A stretch of 64,000 bases of DNA, taken from contig LR990042.1 of assembly GCA_905147135.1 (NCBI GenBank), forward strand, positions 7,369,545 through 7,433,544, written 5' to 3'. Below the pieces are notes generated by a model, which was given only the letters and a program-made list of their open reading frames with translations, had not been told where the DNA came from and did no database searches. Position numbers and translations under genes: made by a program. Shown here piece after piece: positions 50,241-62,659 of this stretch; position 1 is the stretch's first letter, and each line of letters opens with the position of its first letter. Source of the DNA: Blastobasis lacticolella. Taxonomy: Eukaryota > Arthropoda > Insecta > Lepidoptera > Blastobasidae.

Positions 50241-52794
50241 GATTGTAGAATCTAACATAATGTATGTATGTAGATATCAGTAATTATTAAAGCTTTTTTC
50301 AGCTTCTCCAAATAAGGAATGTATTATGGTGGGACTCTAATAAATAAGGTGACTCGCCCCATGCCAGTATTTTACACCTCAATCGGAGGTAACTAAAAGG
50401 ATGTTTCTTTCAATTCTAACCGGAATTTATATATTTATAATTTTGCAAAAGACGTACCCTGGGCTCTCACGTGCCGAGCGGGGGCGCAACCGGGACATAA
50501 CGCCAAGATGATGATGATAATTCTGCAGTTGATGTAGGTACACCTAATGATACAGTGGTAGAAATAAACTCCAAAATAAAGTGGTAGAAATTGCATTTCT
50601 GAAATAAAATTAAGCAACGATTTTTTTTCTATAAATTATTATTATTTTATTTATTTATTTATTCATTCTATTGTACAACATTACAGCTTAAAACTAATGC
50701 GTTGCACAAATTAGGTTATAAATGACAGCTACTTATTAAGTACATTATAATTGGTATGAAGATTTACGTATTAATAATTGTACTTACCTAAGTATATATT
50801 TAGGTCATTGATGTGTTACTTATACCTGACTGATAGTGATAAATTGTATAAAGACATTTGGGCAAGAAGTCTACGCATAGTATGTAATTTTTGCAGTCGT
50901 TAAGTGGCGAACTTGGGCCGTTACGCTCGTTAAATATCCCATCTTACTTTTATAACAGCAATATTTACAAACTGCTGAAATAGCTAAGAAGCACATTTAT
51001 CGTCAGACTATACCTAAATATCTACAAGCAGCACCTAGCTACTAATATTTTCTTTGTTGAACACTGTTATGTTTATTTGTATGTGTGTTTTGTATGTTTA
51101 TACAGTATAATGTTTATTTGATGTAAGCAAAACTGTTATGATGAATATTTGTAAACAACTGTTAACTGTTCCTAATAAATATAATAAAAACACTATTCCA
51201 GTGAGTTTACTCGTGACGTAATTATATTTCGGTAAAATACTAGGGTGTTTCGGAAGTTAGAGTACGTGGCCATCGTCTACGTATGGCCTTCTGTTTAGTA
51301 AGAAATACAACCCCCGCACAGTGAAACTTGTGATACCTATACGAAATTATCGACTGTACATCTACATTAGATAAGTATTGTATATTATAAAAGAATTGAG
51401 ATATCCCATGTAGTCTGTGTCTGTCTATCTTGAAACCATGCAGTTATTTAGTGGCTGAAAATATATCAGCATTTTCCGATATTTTTTATTTAATAACAAG
51501 AACATTCTTTCATAATTACATTACGTCACAAGACAATTTACTCGCTGGCCGCTGCCTACACTTTTAATGAGGCCCACGCAGGCGCTGCAAGCAATTTCCC
51601 CACTAAGCTCCCGGGCTACGGTAACATAGATCGAATTATGCAAATAATCCCAAAACGACATCACGTGCCCAAAATAAAGCTATTTTTCACAGAAAATCTA
51701 CTTCATAACTTAAGTCGCTCAGGATTTAAACCTGCCTTCTCTTATTCCCAAAAATGTTTTAGAACGATAAATCGGGAAAGACATAAATCCTTCGTAATTA
51801 AAATGCGTTACAGAGCTGTAAATTATGTCGCCATGAAACCTCGCGCCAACAAACAATAAATGGGATGCAATAATTTTAGTCTATTTCTTAGACACAGGAT
51901 AGGAAGGAAAGCTTTATTAATGTTATACGAGATCTAAATAAATTTTCAAACAACATCATGTTCTGGTTTTACTGTACAATTTTCGACGTTCAAAGTACCT
52001 AAATTAAAATTGAAAAAGGGCGAGTAAATACACAAATTTTGCAAAGAAAATATTGCAGCAATAAATGAAATACGTTTTCGCTATAAAACGAGGCAAAGCA
52101 AACAAAAACACTCTCCGAAATTCGACTAAAAGTCACATTCGGACAACAACGTGCTAAACTAATAAAATCTCCATCCCTTGTGTATGTGGACGTTTATTTA
52201 CATAGTATTTCGCCCAATTCCTCTCATGAATGTAACAACAGTCTCATGAATTTTATTGCGAGTGCCCGTCGAAGGTGGACGATTGTGGAGAGCGCAGACT
52301 GGATGGTAGTCTACTGCTCATCATTGAATTACAAATGGACTGGTGGGCATCGACTCGAGACATCAAGCTCACTGTTACCAGTTTTGACATCAATACCTTT
52401 ACCAGAGAATTGCACCTACAGCTTTAAACAATTCACTGTTGGATTTGAGCTTCTACCGCAATAGTGACGGGTTATGCCATAATTTCGCTAGCAAGCGAGT
52501 TGGAGATCCCTAATTGGCAAAAGGCGCGGATCCAGGTATGGGCTATGGGTGCAATTGCCCGCCCCTTGGGCCTGACTCTGACTCACAATTGCCCACGGTT
52601 TATGAGCCAAAAGGCCAAAAATTATTCAATAATCACCTGAGACTTTTATAACCTAAAATGTCACAAATTTTAAGCTCACTTGGCTCGTTTATTCATTTAT
52701 TGATTACCCTATTATAAATGCAAAATTTTTGCTCGCTCATTATTGATACCTATAATTTTGATTTTGCCCCCTCAACCAAATCCTAGATCCGCGC
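50241..52794. other. Mostly unique AT-rich DNA
   Basis: A small 3' fragment of SINE family B lies at 50455-50520. Around 51540-51860 the sequence is GC-balanced with an open frame of 73 codons that lacks domains. A 94-codon frame at 52180-52464 (plus) also has none. No other repeat from the window is found here. Confidence 0.35.
50455..50520 (+). repeat. 3' fragment of SINE family B
   Basis: CCTGGGCTCTCACGTGCCGA, GCGGGGGCGCAACCGGGACA and AACGCCAAGATGATGATGAT match the family's 3' end with a GAT-type tail. Confidence 0.5.
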
Positions 52795-52910
52795 CTGGCG
52801 ACGATGGTCGTACGTCCAGCGGTTTTGAGGCCTCCTATTGGTTGGGAGAGCCCGTCGTACGACCATGGTCGCACGATCGTTGTTAATAAGGACCGCGCCG
52901 AAGAGTTGAA
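52795..52910. mobile_element. Palindromic MITE (GACCATGGTCGTACG family), copy 2
   Basis: GCGACGATGGTCGTACGTCC, GCGGTTTTGAGGCCTCCTAT, GGTTGGGAGAGCCCGTCG and TACGACCATGGTCGCACG match 36898-37026 read on the opposite strand. Its outer ends are worn. Confidence 0.65.
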
Positions 52911-53280
52911 AATACTCAACAGGAAACTACTGCAAAATTTCTAATCCTCGAAGTAGGTGGTCTGTTTTGAGACAGTTCTCATTAGGTATTACCTTCAAGC
53001 ACACCCGTCAGAAGGGTTTGGTGTGTGCTATATTACCAGACAATACCTCCGCGGCCGCAAATTGTGCACGTGGCCGTCCCAGCGGATGCGGGGCCACGCT
53101 CCGCTCCTATGGAAATAATATAGGTACCGCTGTTCATAGTGGTTATTGTATCGCATTGTGGTAATATTAACAAACCCAATTATGTATCGCCCTATTCGAA
53201 TTGTTCGGTAGAACTGTGGTTGTTGAGATTTGAGACACTACGTAGTTGGAAGACATAAGACCGAGATTCGATCGATACGG

Positions 53281-53525
53281 TGCCCTATTTTTGAACTGGC
53301 TTTGAGTCGAACTGTTTTAAATTTTATTTTCGCCAAGAAAACTTAAATATACATTTGTTTGTTACATTCAATTCAATTCATTTATTTTGATAAACATAAA
53401 TTTACACGTCAAATGTCATGACGCTGATTTGTTCATATCTTCGAACCTAAAGGTTTGTTACTGTAATACTAATAGAATAGAAAGCCGTTCGACACGAAGC
53501 GAGCGGTTTAAAAATAGGGCCCCTC
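53281..53525. mobile_element. Foldback element (CTATTTTTGAAC family), copy 3
   Basis: The left end TGCCCTATTTTTGAACTGGC and the inverse right end AGGGGCCCTATTTTTAAACC form the inverted pair. The inner part contains CAATTCAATTCATTTATTTT, a simple-sequence segment. Confidence 0.55.
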
Positions 53526-54194
53526 AGCCGTGCTGCAGTCTCTCCAGAGGTGATATGTACATCTAAGTGTTGAGAAGTCTATACGAAAACGCCACTATAT
53601 CGATACGAAATCAATACCAGTGCACGGGATCGACCAATCCAACTGCAGCGAGCTGCAAAGGACATGTAATTTCTCCGAAAATGTTTACAGCTGCATTGGA
53701 AGATTTCCAGCTACTGGACTGGAAAGGTCCGGCAGCAACGTCAATGGCGTAAATCTTTGTCAACATCGGTTTGCGTTATCGTTGTCATGGCAGAATCCCT
53801 AAGCTGAGCTGATCGCAGACCTCAGTAGAGTTTCCAATGAAGATGGACAAGACACATACACACAAGTGCATTTAACACCCGCCCCATGGTTCTATTCTCG
53901 AAGTTGTTGACGAATATGTCTACCTGGTACAAACGGATCAGTTAGATAGATCCAACTTGAGAAAGAGGCATGAATCATGATGAATGAATCAAGCTCGGTT
54001 AAATGTTCTCGACCAAAATACCGCAGTGTCACAATACGAAAGTCTATGACGTGTACCTGCATACTTGTACATATGAGAAGGGATCAGACAAGTTGTTTGT
54101 CACGAAGGGCCTCTTAGTATGGCTAAGAACCACTCAGCGTACCGATGTAGAGCTACGTTCGGAATTACTCTACGTGATAGGATCAAATACAATA
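53526..54194. other. Unique DNA
   Basis: Two overlapping ~60-codon frames (53567-53802) lack domains. No repeat was recognised. Confidence 0.35.
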
Positions 54195-54425
54195 TAACAA
54201 ATAAATATACTTGGACAATTCACACAGCGCCATCTAGCCCCTAAGTAATGAAAGCTTGTGTTACGGGTGCCAGAAAACTGATAAACTACATATATATTTT
54301 TAAATACATACTTATTATAAATACAACATCCAGACCCGTAATAGAAATTAACATTCACCGGGCCATCTGCGGACATCCGCGTGGCAGATCGGCATATTAA
54401 CGAAACCACCTAGTTTACCGACATA
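54195..54425 (-). repeat. tRNA-Gly-like SINE (family A), decayed copy
   Basis: The plus strand reads AAATATACTTGGACAATTCA, CACAGCGCCATCTAGCCCCT, AAAGCTTGTGTTACGGGTGC and CATCCAGACCCGTAATAG, the inverse of the family body. The tRNA-like head is mostly lost. Confidence 0.7.
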
Positions 54426-55529
54426 GGTCCCAGTGTTGCAAATCTGAAGGGCAGTCCACATAACTCGCAGAACCTATAGGCGATGTGGCGGAACGGTTCT
54501 CGAGTGGTGTCGTATGGTGGCGATTCACCTTTCCATAGCAAAAGTCGATGCCCCTGTGTGAAACGCTGTAACCAAAGTTTTATTGAAGCCAGTTGTTCTC
54601 CAAGAAATATTTTGTCGAGATCATAAAAATTTGTTATTAGAATCCACTTACGTTTTTACGATTAGATTGTTTTTAAGACTGTTTTTATATAGGAACTAAC
54701 CAAGTAAAGTTAGTAAAGAAAGTAACAAAACTAAACTTTTGTTCCGAAAGAAGTAGGTTACTTAACTACCAGAATTTAACTGGTAATGCGATCAGAAAGG
54801 TATGGTTAAATATTTCCAGATTTTCGGGCATCTCGGCTATACCACACCTAGTACTTAAGTTGATATACTATTTTACCAACAAATGCGACAATTTGCTACT
54901 CTTTCACGCGAAATCCTCTGAACTGATTTTAATGAATATTGCAGTTTTGTTGTAGCTTAAAATATAGCCCAGAATAATGTAATAGATTCAATGTGGTTTC
55001 GGCGGGACCACGAAATAACCTAAGGCACTCACTCGTGAACGCTAGTACCTAAGCAATAATTTAGGTAGTTATTAAATTACTTATGTACGGGTTATATCAG
55101 CAATACAATTAGCTGGTCAATTTAAAATTTGTTGAAATAAGTTCAAAAAATTTATAACTCCACCACGTTGCGACATCTCCAAGCCTCCCAGCCTTATATT
55201 CATCTCGGAATTTCCACATTTTCGAATCCATTTTCAGCCACGAATCTAGTCCAGTCTCCCGTTGCCGTATCCCACAAAACTCGTCGCATGTCGCAGGGGA
55301 AACCGGGCGTGTTTGGCTAATGTGGACAGGGAAGCCCGCCCGCTAAATGGGCCCGCTAACCGAATCATAGCGCAATTGTCCCCGCCCGCCCCGATTGACC
55401 CTGCCATATTGATCACGTATCGTGTTAGAGTGCGTGAACCAAACTTAACACGATCACAATATTGTTGTAGTTATCTTGTGTTATATACAGTATCTAGTTA
55501 AGTTAAGAGAGGTAGGGCATAGCGAGGTA
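54426..55529. other. Unique DNA
   Basis: A GC-balanced block at 55190-55440 has one 79-codon frame without a domain. Otherwise it is AT-rich without matches. Confidence 0.35.
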
Positions 55530-55850
55530 TCCCGTTCGAATTGGAGCCGCCCGACTGGGGAAGTACCTCCACCTTACAGAATACCGCAGCTAAACAATAC
55601 TCTTTAAAATAGGATTGGGTTTCTGCCGGTGAGTAAGGTTTCCAGAGCTCCATGGGGTGGGAATTCGGGGAGCCGTGGCTTTGGCAGTGGAGGGATATTT
55701 GCCTTTTTGCTGCCAGAGTAACGTGTTATAGAGGTGGGCAACGCATTGGCGATAGTCTCGGTGTTGCTTATGTCTATAGGCAGTGGTGACCACTTTCCAT
55801 CAGGTGGCCCGCTTGCCTGTTTGCCTATCGTATAACATAAAAAAAAATAG
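55530..55850 (+). repeat. LINE 3'-tail/SINE-like repeat, type A
   Basis: GGTATCCCGTTCGAATTGGA, CCATGGGGTGGGAATTCGGG, TGGTGACCACTTTCCATCAG and GTGGCCCGCTTGCCTG, ending in a nine-A run (55841-55849). It is the plus-strand version of 2019-2330 and 10008-10275. Confidence 0.75.
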
Positions 55851-55862
55851 TTGCCTGCTAGT

Positions 55863-56052
55863 GTGTTCCCTGATCATTATAATCTGGACGTCTTTAAGGC
55901 TAGAGTGAAGGGTCGTTTCTAGACAGGCATGCTTCATCTGGGCTAGAGGGAAGGGCTGTTCCTAGACAGACATGCTCCATCTTTGGCCGCATCGTCACTT
56001 ATGTACCACCAGGTGAGATGGCGGTCAATTACCTGGCTAGTCTAACTTAAAA
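55863..56052 (+). pseudogene. C-terminal tip and 3' tail of another LINE
   Basis: The plus strand translates as VFPDHYNLDVFKARVKGRF before a stop. YNL(D/Q)(V/A)FK.RV is the characteristic C-terminal end of several insect non-LTR reverse transcriptases. A ~46-bp segment is duplicated in tandem (AGTGAAGGGTCGTTTCTAGA against AGGGAAGGGCTGTTCCTAGA). The copy ends in CTAACTTAAAAAAA near 56052. It is a severely 5'-truncated insertion directly behind the type A tail. Confidence 0.65.
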
Positions 56053-56074
56053 AAAATTGAGATAGTCTCAAGCA

Positions 56075-56129
56075 TATCCTACACAATTGGTTACAACAGT
56101 GGATCTGTTGTAACCAATTGTGTAGGATA
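56075..56129. repeat. Perfect 24-bp hairpin
   Basis: TATCCTACACAATTGGTTAC plus ACAA... forms the left arm (56075-56098); the loop is GTGGATC and the right arm (56106-56129) is the exact inverse. All 24 pairs match. It is the longest short-loop perfect stem in the window. Confidence 0.9.
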
Positions 56130-59100
56130 GGTATAGGAGTTCTGTGCAGTATAGGTACCTAAGTAATAGAGGACAAGGAAAGGTGTTGAAATCTCTTTGA
56201 ATTCAGGACACGTAGGTGGGTAATTCAATTTGTCCTATTCCACTTAACGTATCGATTTGTTTTACCTTTTTAGGTAGGTCATGCTACTAGGTAAACATTA
56301 CGTACTTGAATCTATATAGCTAATTCAGTTTTCAATGTAGACACAGTCAGATGTAGAGTTAAAAGGGAAAATTCGGGAAAATTTAGTAGGTGCCGTAATT
56401 CCATAACAAAAACGAATGGCTAGTATGTATCTACTGGTATTGTGAGGAATGAAATGACGGAGACTATTGAGATTTCAACGTGGGCTTTGCGAGTCCAATC
56501 AGCCTGCTCTCTGAAGCTCTTATAGATTAGCAATGTGTCAAGGTGTCTGAACGATGGTTTTATTGGACGGGCAGTTTACCCCCATATATTGACAATAACC
56601 AAATTCATTACATTAGGTATATATAAAGATTTACATTCCGCTTATTGCCTATAGGTACCTATGTCTAAACGTAGGTATGACTATGGCTCGCTAACAGGTA
56701 TACAAATTATCCACGCGCGATTGGAATGGGATAGAACCTTGTCGAATTTAAATCGAAATGACAATTCTCGGGCGAATTCTAACGCTAATTCGCTCGAGAA
56801 CTGTAACTTGATACTACATTTACTTGATTTTAAGCAAGGTTTCATCCAGCACATTTTATCGCAGGCCTGTAAAGGCAAAATCACATTTGCCCTTAGTCGT
56901 ACCCTATGTTTAATTTACCTTACATTTTGATAGGATACGTAACAACCTACGTTATAGATACCTACCTTCCTTGTGGCATAAGCTTAATTTCCTACACAAA
57001 AATAATTCGATCTATTTGTACTCGTGTATCTATTCAAATGCGAAATAGTTCTGATAGAGATAGCTAGGCTTCGATTTTCCATGCGCATTGTTTACATTAT
57101 TCAGGCGTTTTCAAATTAGGCGCGATAAAAAAAGGTCGGGCTAACAACGTGCGGCCAGCGGCTTGAGGTTTCGCCGCCATTTTCCAAAGTATTCGGTGCT
57201 CCGGTGCCGTCCTCACTTGTATTGGCAAAATTTATGGTCACTAAAGTTTTCATACGCTTTTATGTTTTCTGGAGATTACGCCGCGAGCAGTTTCCTGGGG
57301 CCCGATGTTTATAAGCGTCCCCGCGCTTTGGGACTCGAAATTGCGCTCTTTTTTCTTAACAGCCTTTGACTTGCAAAATGAGCCACAGAAAATCAATTTT
57401 TACGGTTACCGCTGTTTCGTAAACGGAACTTTATAGATTCAGGTTAGAATGCTTATTGTAACTGTAGTATAGGTAGGTGGACAGTGAAGAGTAAAGTAGG
57501 TATGTACTCAATAATACCGAGGTACCTATATGTATACCTAATTACCTGATAACATAACAAAATATTATAGTGACGCAAGGCATGAGTTTCACATTCTTCC
57601 AGCACATTTAATTTAACAAATAATAGGTAACCTAATAAAATACACAGGTAGGGGAGAGTTGGCATATACCGTGCCCCTAACGGCCAAACGCTATATCACC
57701 TCAGGAAAGGCTTATTACCATAGATATTTATATGGCTACAGTACATTCAGGTATAAAGTTAACGAACCCCCTTCCATACATTAAATGTATGCTGGTGGTG
57801 CCGTTCGCTCTGTATCTCACTGGACAAGGAATCAAACCATTCTACTATTCCTTTGCCGTCGGCTTCCTATATAAATTACATCTAGCGTCAAATCGTTGTT
57901 TCCTATCGTCAAAAGGTTGAAATTCGAAACTTTAAAGTTAGACGACGGGCCTGCGCCCGCGCCGCCACGCCGCTACAACTACAATAACAACTTTCGACAA
58001 CTTTCGCCAACTTTTTGGCAATCCCGACCGGCAGCGCGCTCCGTGCACATTTCCGCTACGAGTTTTCGGATTAGTCACCGAACTAGATTCGGGGAGCATT
58101 GTGCCGACTCGGAAGTGTGATACGTATGTCAAGTAATAGATATAAGATACAATGTAAGAGCCTTTGTGCCACCGTCACTTTTCATCCACACCAATTAACG
58201 CACGAGCGTCACGAATCTTTACTAGGCTGACACGGCATCCGCTCACGGTGCAGATGTCCTGGACGACAGTGGCCTCTTTCCATCAGGGGGATCGTCAGTC
58301 CGTGTGCCTCCCTAGGTTAAAAAAGAGTCCATTATCACTTTAAGAATCATTTTCCCGTGCATTGTTGTCAAAGGTATTCACAGCATATTGTGGACAGAGA
58401 TAACTTTTTAAAATAAAACGAAGAATGTCACCACATCCACGACTGCATTCAAACTGATAACACAAACAGAAAAATAATGTGCGATAAACAACAAAGGCAT
58501 CGGAATAAAACGCCCGCAGTGTTATATTGTAACGAATTATGAACAATGCGGGTAGGCACGATTGTTTGACTACCTACGTCCGTGTCACAACCCGTTAAAT
58601 AGGCCGCCGTTCCCAGCGGAAAAGTTTGTCGAGCTGTCAATTTGTGTATATAGGTATGTACGTACAGTTTATCGTGTTTTATATCCGTAATTAGGTAGGT
58701 ACTAGCGACTATACTGAATGTAGCGACCGACACGCCCCAACTTTACACAAGTACAAAAAGTCTTCCGTGCGAATCGCAGTAAACCTAAATGGGAGGACAA
58801 AGCAACCTATGTAGATGTAAATATTGTCATCTATCTGTAGTCTATACCTAGGTATGTAAAATTGTATAGAGACGAGAATACTTCACTCCATAAATATTTT
58901 TTAGGTTGTAGCCATGTAAGGACTATGTAAGGATTTTAATGTGATAATATCTATATCTCAGTTTTCCTCTTCCAAAACTTTTATTCACTCTTAGGTACCA
59001 ATACGTAGGTATCTTTTGTAGTGTAGTTAATAGTTATCTACAGTTTTATCATGACAGATAGGTAAATATATTCACCTATCTAGCTGTCTCTACAATTTAA

Positions 59101-61124
59101 TGAAAAAATTATTGTGTTATTTCTGTTCCCTCTGGACAGAAGTTAACATTTTATAACGGGTCTCGTGGATACAACTTGTACAGACTCCGCCTAGACATTT
59201 AATTGAGTAGATTTTTAATAATTATTCTATTCAGAAAGAAATGTTTTTTCTAAAGTTCCAGCACTTTCGGACCTCATAAGGCCTTAATAAGCAAAACTGT
59301 AAGCCTATCAAAGAAAAGTTAATACGCTACGATTCAACAGAATGCCTACGGATACGCTACGAATAGCTACGTCCATAGAAATCAGAAAGGAGGTCTACGA
59401 AGATAAGTAAGTAGATATTTTCAATACGTACATCAAGTACGTAGATACAGATCATTTCAGATAAAAGTTATTTGGTTACACAAAGAGGTACTTAAACTAC
59501 TTGGTTATTTTGTTAGAACAAAATAACCATCTTAATCTCATTGAGAACTGACCTAAATCTCAACTCGCCAGCCAGTCGATTCGGGTACGTCGCCAAAGTG
59601 CCTGAATTGAGACAACCCGTTGAGTAGCTGACGTTCTTTGTGGCGTATTCAAAAAGACGTGAAGATGCCACAGATTTATGTGCACCCATTATTCTTACTT
59701 ACAGTGACATAAACACATGCCATTCATTCCGCGAGTACTTCGCGCGAATAAGATATTCACGCGCCATTCTCATCGTACACATTAGGCACCTTTTCCCCAC
59801 GGAACGAACCGAACATCTGGCCTGCCTCAGGCCGAATGTGCCTGCTCTATAGGGAAACATTTCGCAAAGAAGTTCAAAGTTAACCGTCAGAAGCTAGAGA
59901 TGAGTTGGCAACACAAATAGTAATAAGCTTCAGAAGTCACCGAAACTAGAGGCGAGGGTTTGGGACGCGGGCAAGTATTACGACAAAGCGACGTAAACTT
60001 AGATATTGTTTGTTGGACAACCTTCTGCCGAACGGTGGCCTGGGGCGCGGGCAATTATTATGAGACGGAAACCTATTGCTGGCTTGGGTACCTATGTGGA
60101 ACCGTGCAGTGATTCCATTTTGTTCGTTGAGGCAATAGAAAAGCGATCTAAGATGAGAGTTACGTAAGCGAACGCAAGTACCTACACAGGGAGAGACTCG
60201 TCGATTCCTGCATTAGGGCCGATAAAATAAACCGTCGGTCGGATCGTCAGTGGTGCTCATCAAAATCGCGTTATCAGCTGTGCACCAACAAACCCGGGAA
60301 CGAGGAACGTGGAGCATGTTCGTATCTACATAGAGAGGTATTAGGGGCTCCGCAACGAGACACGAGTGCTGCGCAAAATCCCTATTACCGCTCCTGACGA
60401 TTTACACGAGTTTAGGCGCGGCGAGATCTCCATACCGGGGCGGCGGCGGCGTCACGGCGCAATAAAGCCGGGGCCGGAGCCGCCGCGTCATAAAACTGCA
60501 CCGCGTCGCGCCTCGCAGCGGCCCGGCGGCACGGCAGCCACCGTCGTAATACTCTCCCCATATAATTGGGTGGTGCAAATGCGCTCCCCTGCACCACCTA
60601 CTAGACGTTTTTACTGCGACAGGAAAAAGAGTTAATATCGTTTTATGTAAAAGCCTGGCAGTCTTGAGCTGATTTAATTTAAATTTTATTCGCATTTTTA
60701 TTACGCTTAAACCTATTCTCAAGTTTTGTCATATTTATTGCGGCTAGCAAGAAAATAGGCTCCTTTTTTCAAAACAGAATACAACGGATACATAGATTTA
60801 TTTCTTTGACATCGTTCCAGTTTGTGGGTGATACGTAGGTAGGTATTTAAGTTAATGGATTTCGGTTACCTACCATTACGGGCGAGGTGGTCAGGTTGCG
60901 GCTATTAGGTACTATGTACCTACGCTTTTTACCCAAACTCCTAATGGTCTGCCCTGAAAGTCATTATGGGTTGTGTATCTAATAAAAGTTACAAAAGTTT
61001 GATTGGCAAGTGATTTATTTTATACGACATATCGGTACATTTATCTCTACATTTTTATGTAAGTACATTATTATTCTTGTGTGAGCAATAAATTATTTAC
61101 TTATCTATCTAAGGTATTGCCTAC
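56130..61124. other. Five kilobases of unique, AT-rich DNA
   Basis: No LINE, SINE or MITE recognised elsewhere in the window occurs here. The words TAGGTA and TACCTA are strikingly frequent, especially 56150-59100. GC-rich islands lie at 57940-58120 and 60400-60600, the latter with GGCGGCGGCGGCG. A 12-bp hairpin with a two-base loop is at 59503-59528 (GGTTATTTTGTT, AACAAAATAACC). Open frames reach 106 codons (60722-60402, minus) only across the GC-rich island, where stops are rare; no domain is seen. Confidence 0.4.
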
Positions 61125-61127
61125 TAA

Positions 61128-62656
61128 CACCCGGTTTCTGAAACGCTTGTCAAATCACTGATTAGCTAACAGACTGTCACATTTAACAAGCTGTTAAATC
61201 ACCGTGGGTTTCTGAAAGGCCAATCAATCTATTGTTAGCTAATCGACCATTAACAAGAGATCAATTTTTTCGTCTGGCTACCCCTGCTAAAATCAGTCAC
61301 ATTCATTCACTCATACATGTTTTGTTTCTTTCTAACGCATTAATTTGTCTCTGTCCCTAGCGGCCTTTTGATAGCAGCGGGATATTCAACTTTTAGATGA
61401 AACTGATAGCGATTGTATAGTTTTCGTGTAAATAAAAATCGAATATTATAAAAAAATATATATACAGAGCGCGAAAAGAGAAAATATAACAATATTTATG
61501 TTAAAGGGTCACGGGTTCCAGTGGATCAGTAATCCCATCATCATCATCTTTAGGCAGTTAGGTGGGTCCCGGTCCACTGTTGAATACAGGCCTCCCACGG
61601 CTTACACTCTGGTCGACTCTGTTATATTGCATCCATCGGCTCCCTAGGACCTTAAAGAGGTCGTCCGTCCATCTCTTGGGAGGCCATCCAGAGAAAGCCA
61701 CTCAACAACATCCGCCCCATCGGCTATCGATTCTGTGAGTTTCTCCCAATAATCCCATTAGTTAAATCCTGGTTCAAGTCCTGGATACGGGCCGGTTCGT
61801 GGTTCAGGTCCAGGTCCTGGCCCCGGATCAGGTCCTGGTTCAGGTCCAGGTCCTGGCTTCAGACCAGGTCCTGGTTCAGGTCCAGGTACTTGCCCAGGAC
61901 CAGGTACTGGTTCAGCTCCAGGTCCTGGACCCAGACCAGTTCGTGGTTCAGGTCCAGGTCCTGGCTTCGGACCTGGTCCTGGTTCAGGTCTAGGTACTGG
62001 CCCCGAACCAGGTACTGGTTCAGGTCCAGGTCCTGGCTTCGGACCAGGTCCTGGCGCCGCACCAGGTCCTGGATCAGGTTCAGGCCCTGGCCCCGGACCA
62101 GCTTCTAGTTCAGGTCCAGGTCCTGGACCCTGACATGTCCGTGGTTCAGGTCCTGGTCCTGGTTCAGGTCTATGTCCTGAACCCGAACCAGGTCCTGGTC
62201 CAGCTAATGTTTATGGTCTACGTGCTGGCACTGGTCTAGGTCCTGGTTCTGGTTCAAGCTCAAATTGTGATCAAGGTTGCAGTTTTGGTCATTATCCTGG
62301 ACCAGAACCTGGACCCTAGACCTGAATTTTGCCTTGAACCAAAACTAGGACCTGGACCAGGGCCAGGACCAAGACCTAGACCAAGAAAATCGGATATAAT
62401 TTCTTTTGACAATCGGTTAATTGGTCGATTTTCGCCAATTAAAATAACACGGCGATAACATACAGTTAACATGAGAAAAAGCTTTCCGGAAACCCAAAAT
62501 TACAATAATCAGCCGTTAATTGGAGATTTGACAATCCGTCAACAAGCTGTTAACAAGCCGTCAATTGGCCCTTTCAGAAACCCAAACTGCATTTAATCAG
62601 TGTTTAACAAGCTGTTACGTAATTTTTGCGTTGACAAGCGTTTCAGAAACCGGGTG
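61128..62656. mobile_element. Long MITE with TAA duplication and internal minisatellite, copy 2
   Basis: It has the same 26-bp perfect inverted ends as 25602-26796 (CACCCGGTTTCTGAAACGCT, then TGTCAA). TAA flanks both sides (61125-61127 and 62657-62659). It is 1,529 bp and carries about 190 bp more of the captured LINE-like segment (61570-61770, GGTCCACTGTTGAATACAGG, GGAGGCCATCCAGAGAAAGC) and a longer minisatellite. Outside those parts it is nearly identical to copy 1. Confidence 0.88.
61795..62390. repeat. GGTCCTGGTTCAGG minisatellite, longer copy
   Basis: It has the same six-base-step repeats as 26066-26510, with more units between 61795 and 62060. Differences in unit number between the two copies show expansion or contraction after the copies separated. 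Confidence 0.85.
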
Positions 62657-62659
62657 TAA

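Noticed and set aside
60402..60722. A 106-codon minus-strand frame and an 89-codon plus-strand frame over the GC-rich island
   Set aside because: Stops are rare in GC-rich DNA, the peptides are low-complexity (A, R, P, G) and overlap on both strands without any domain.
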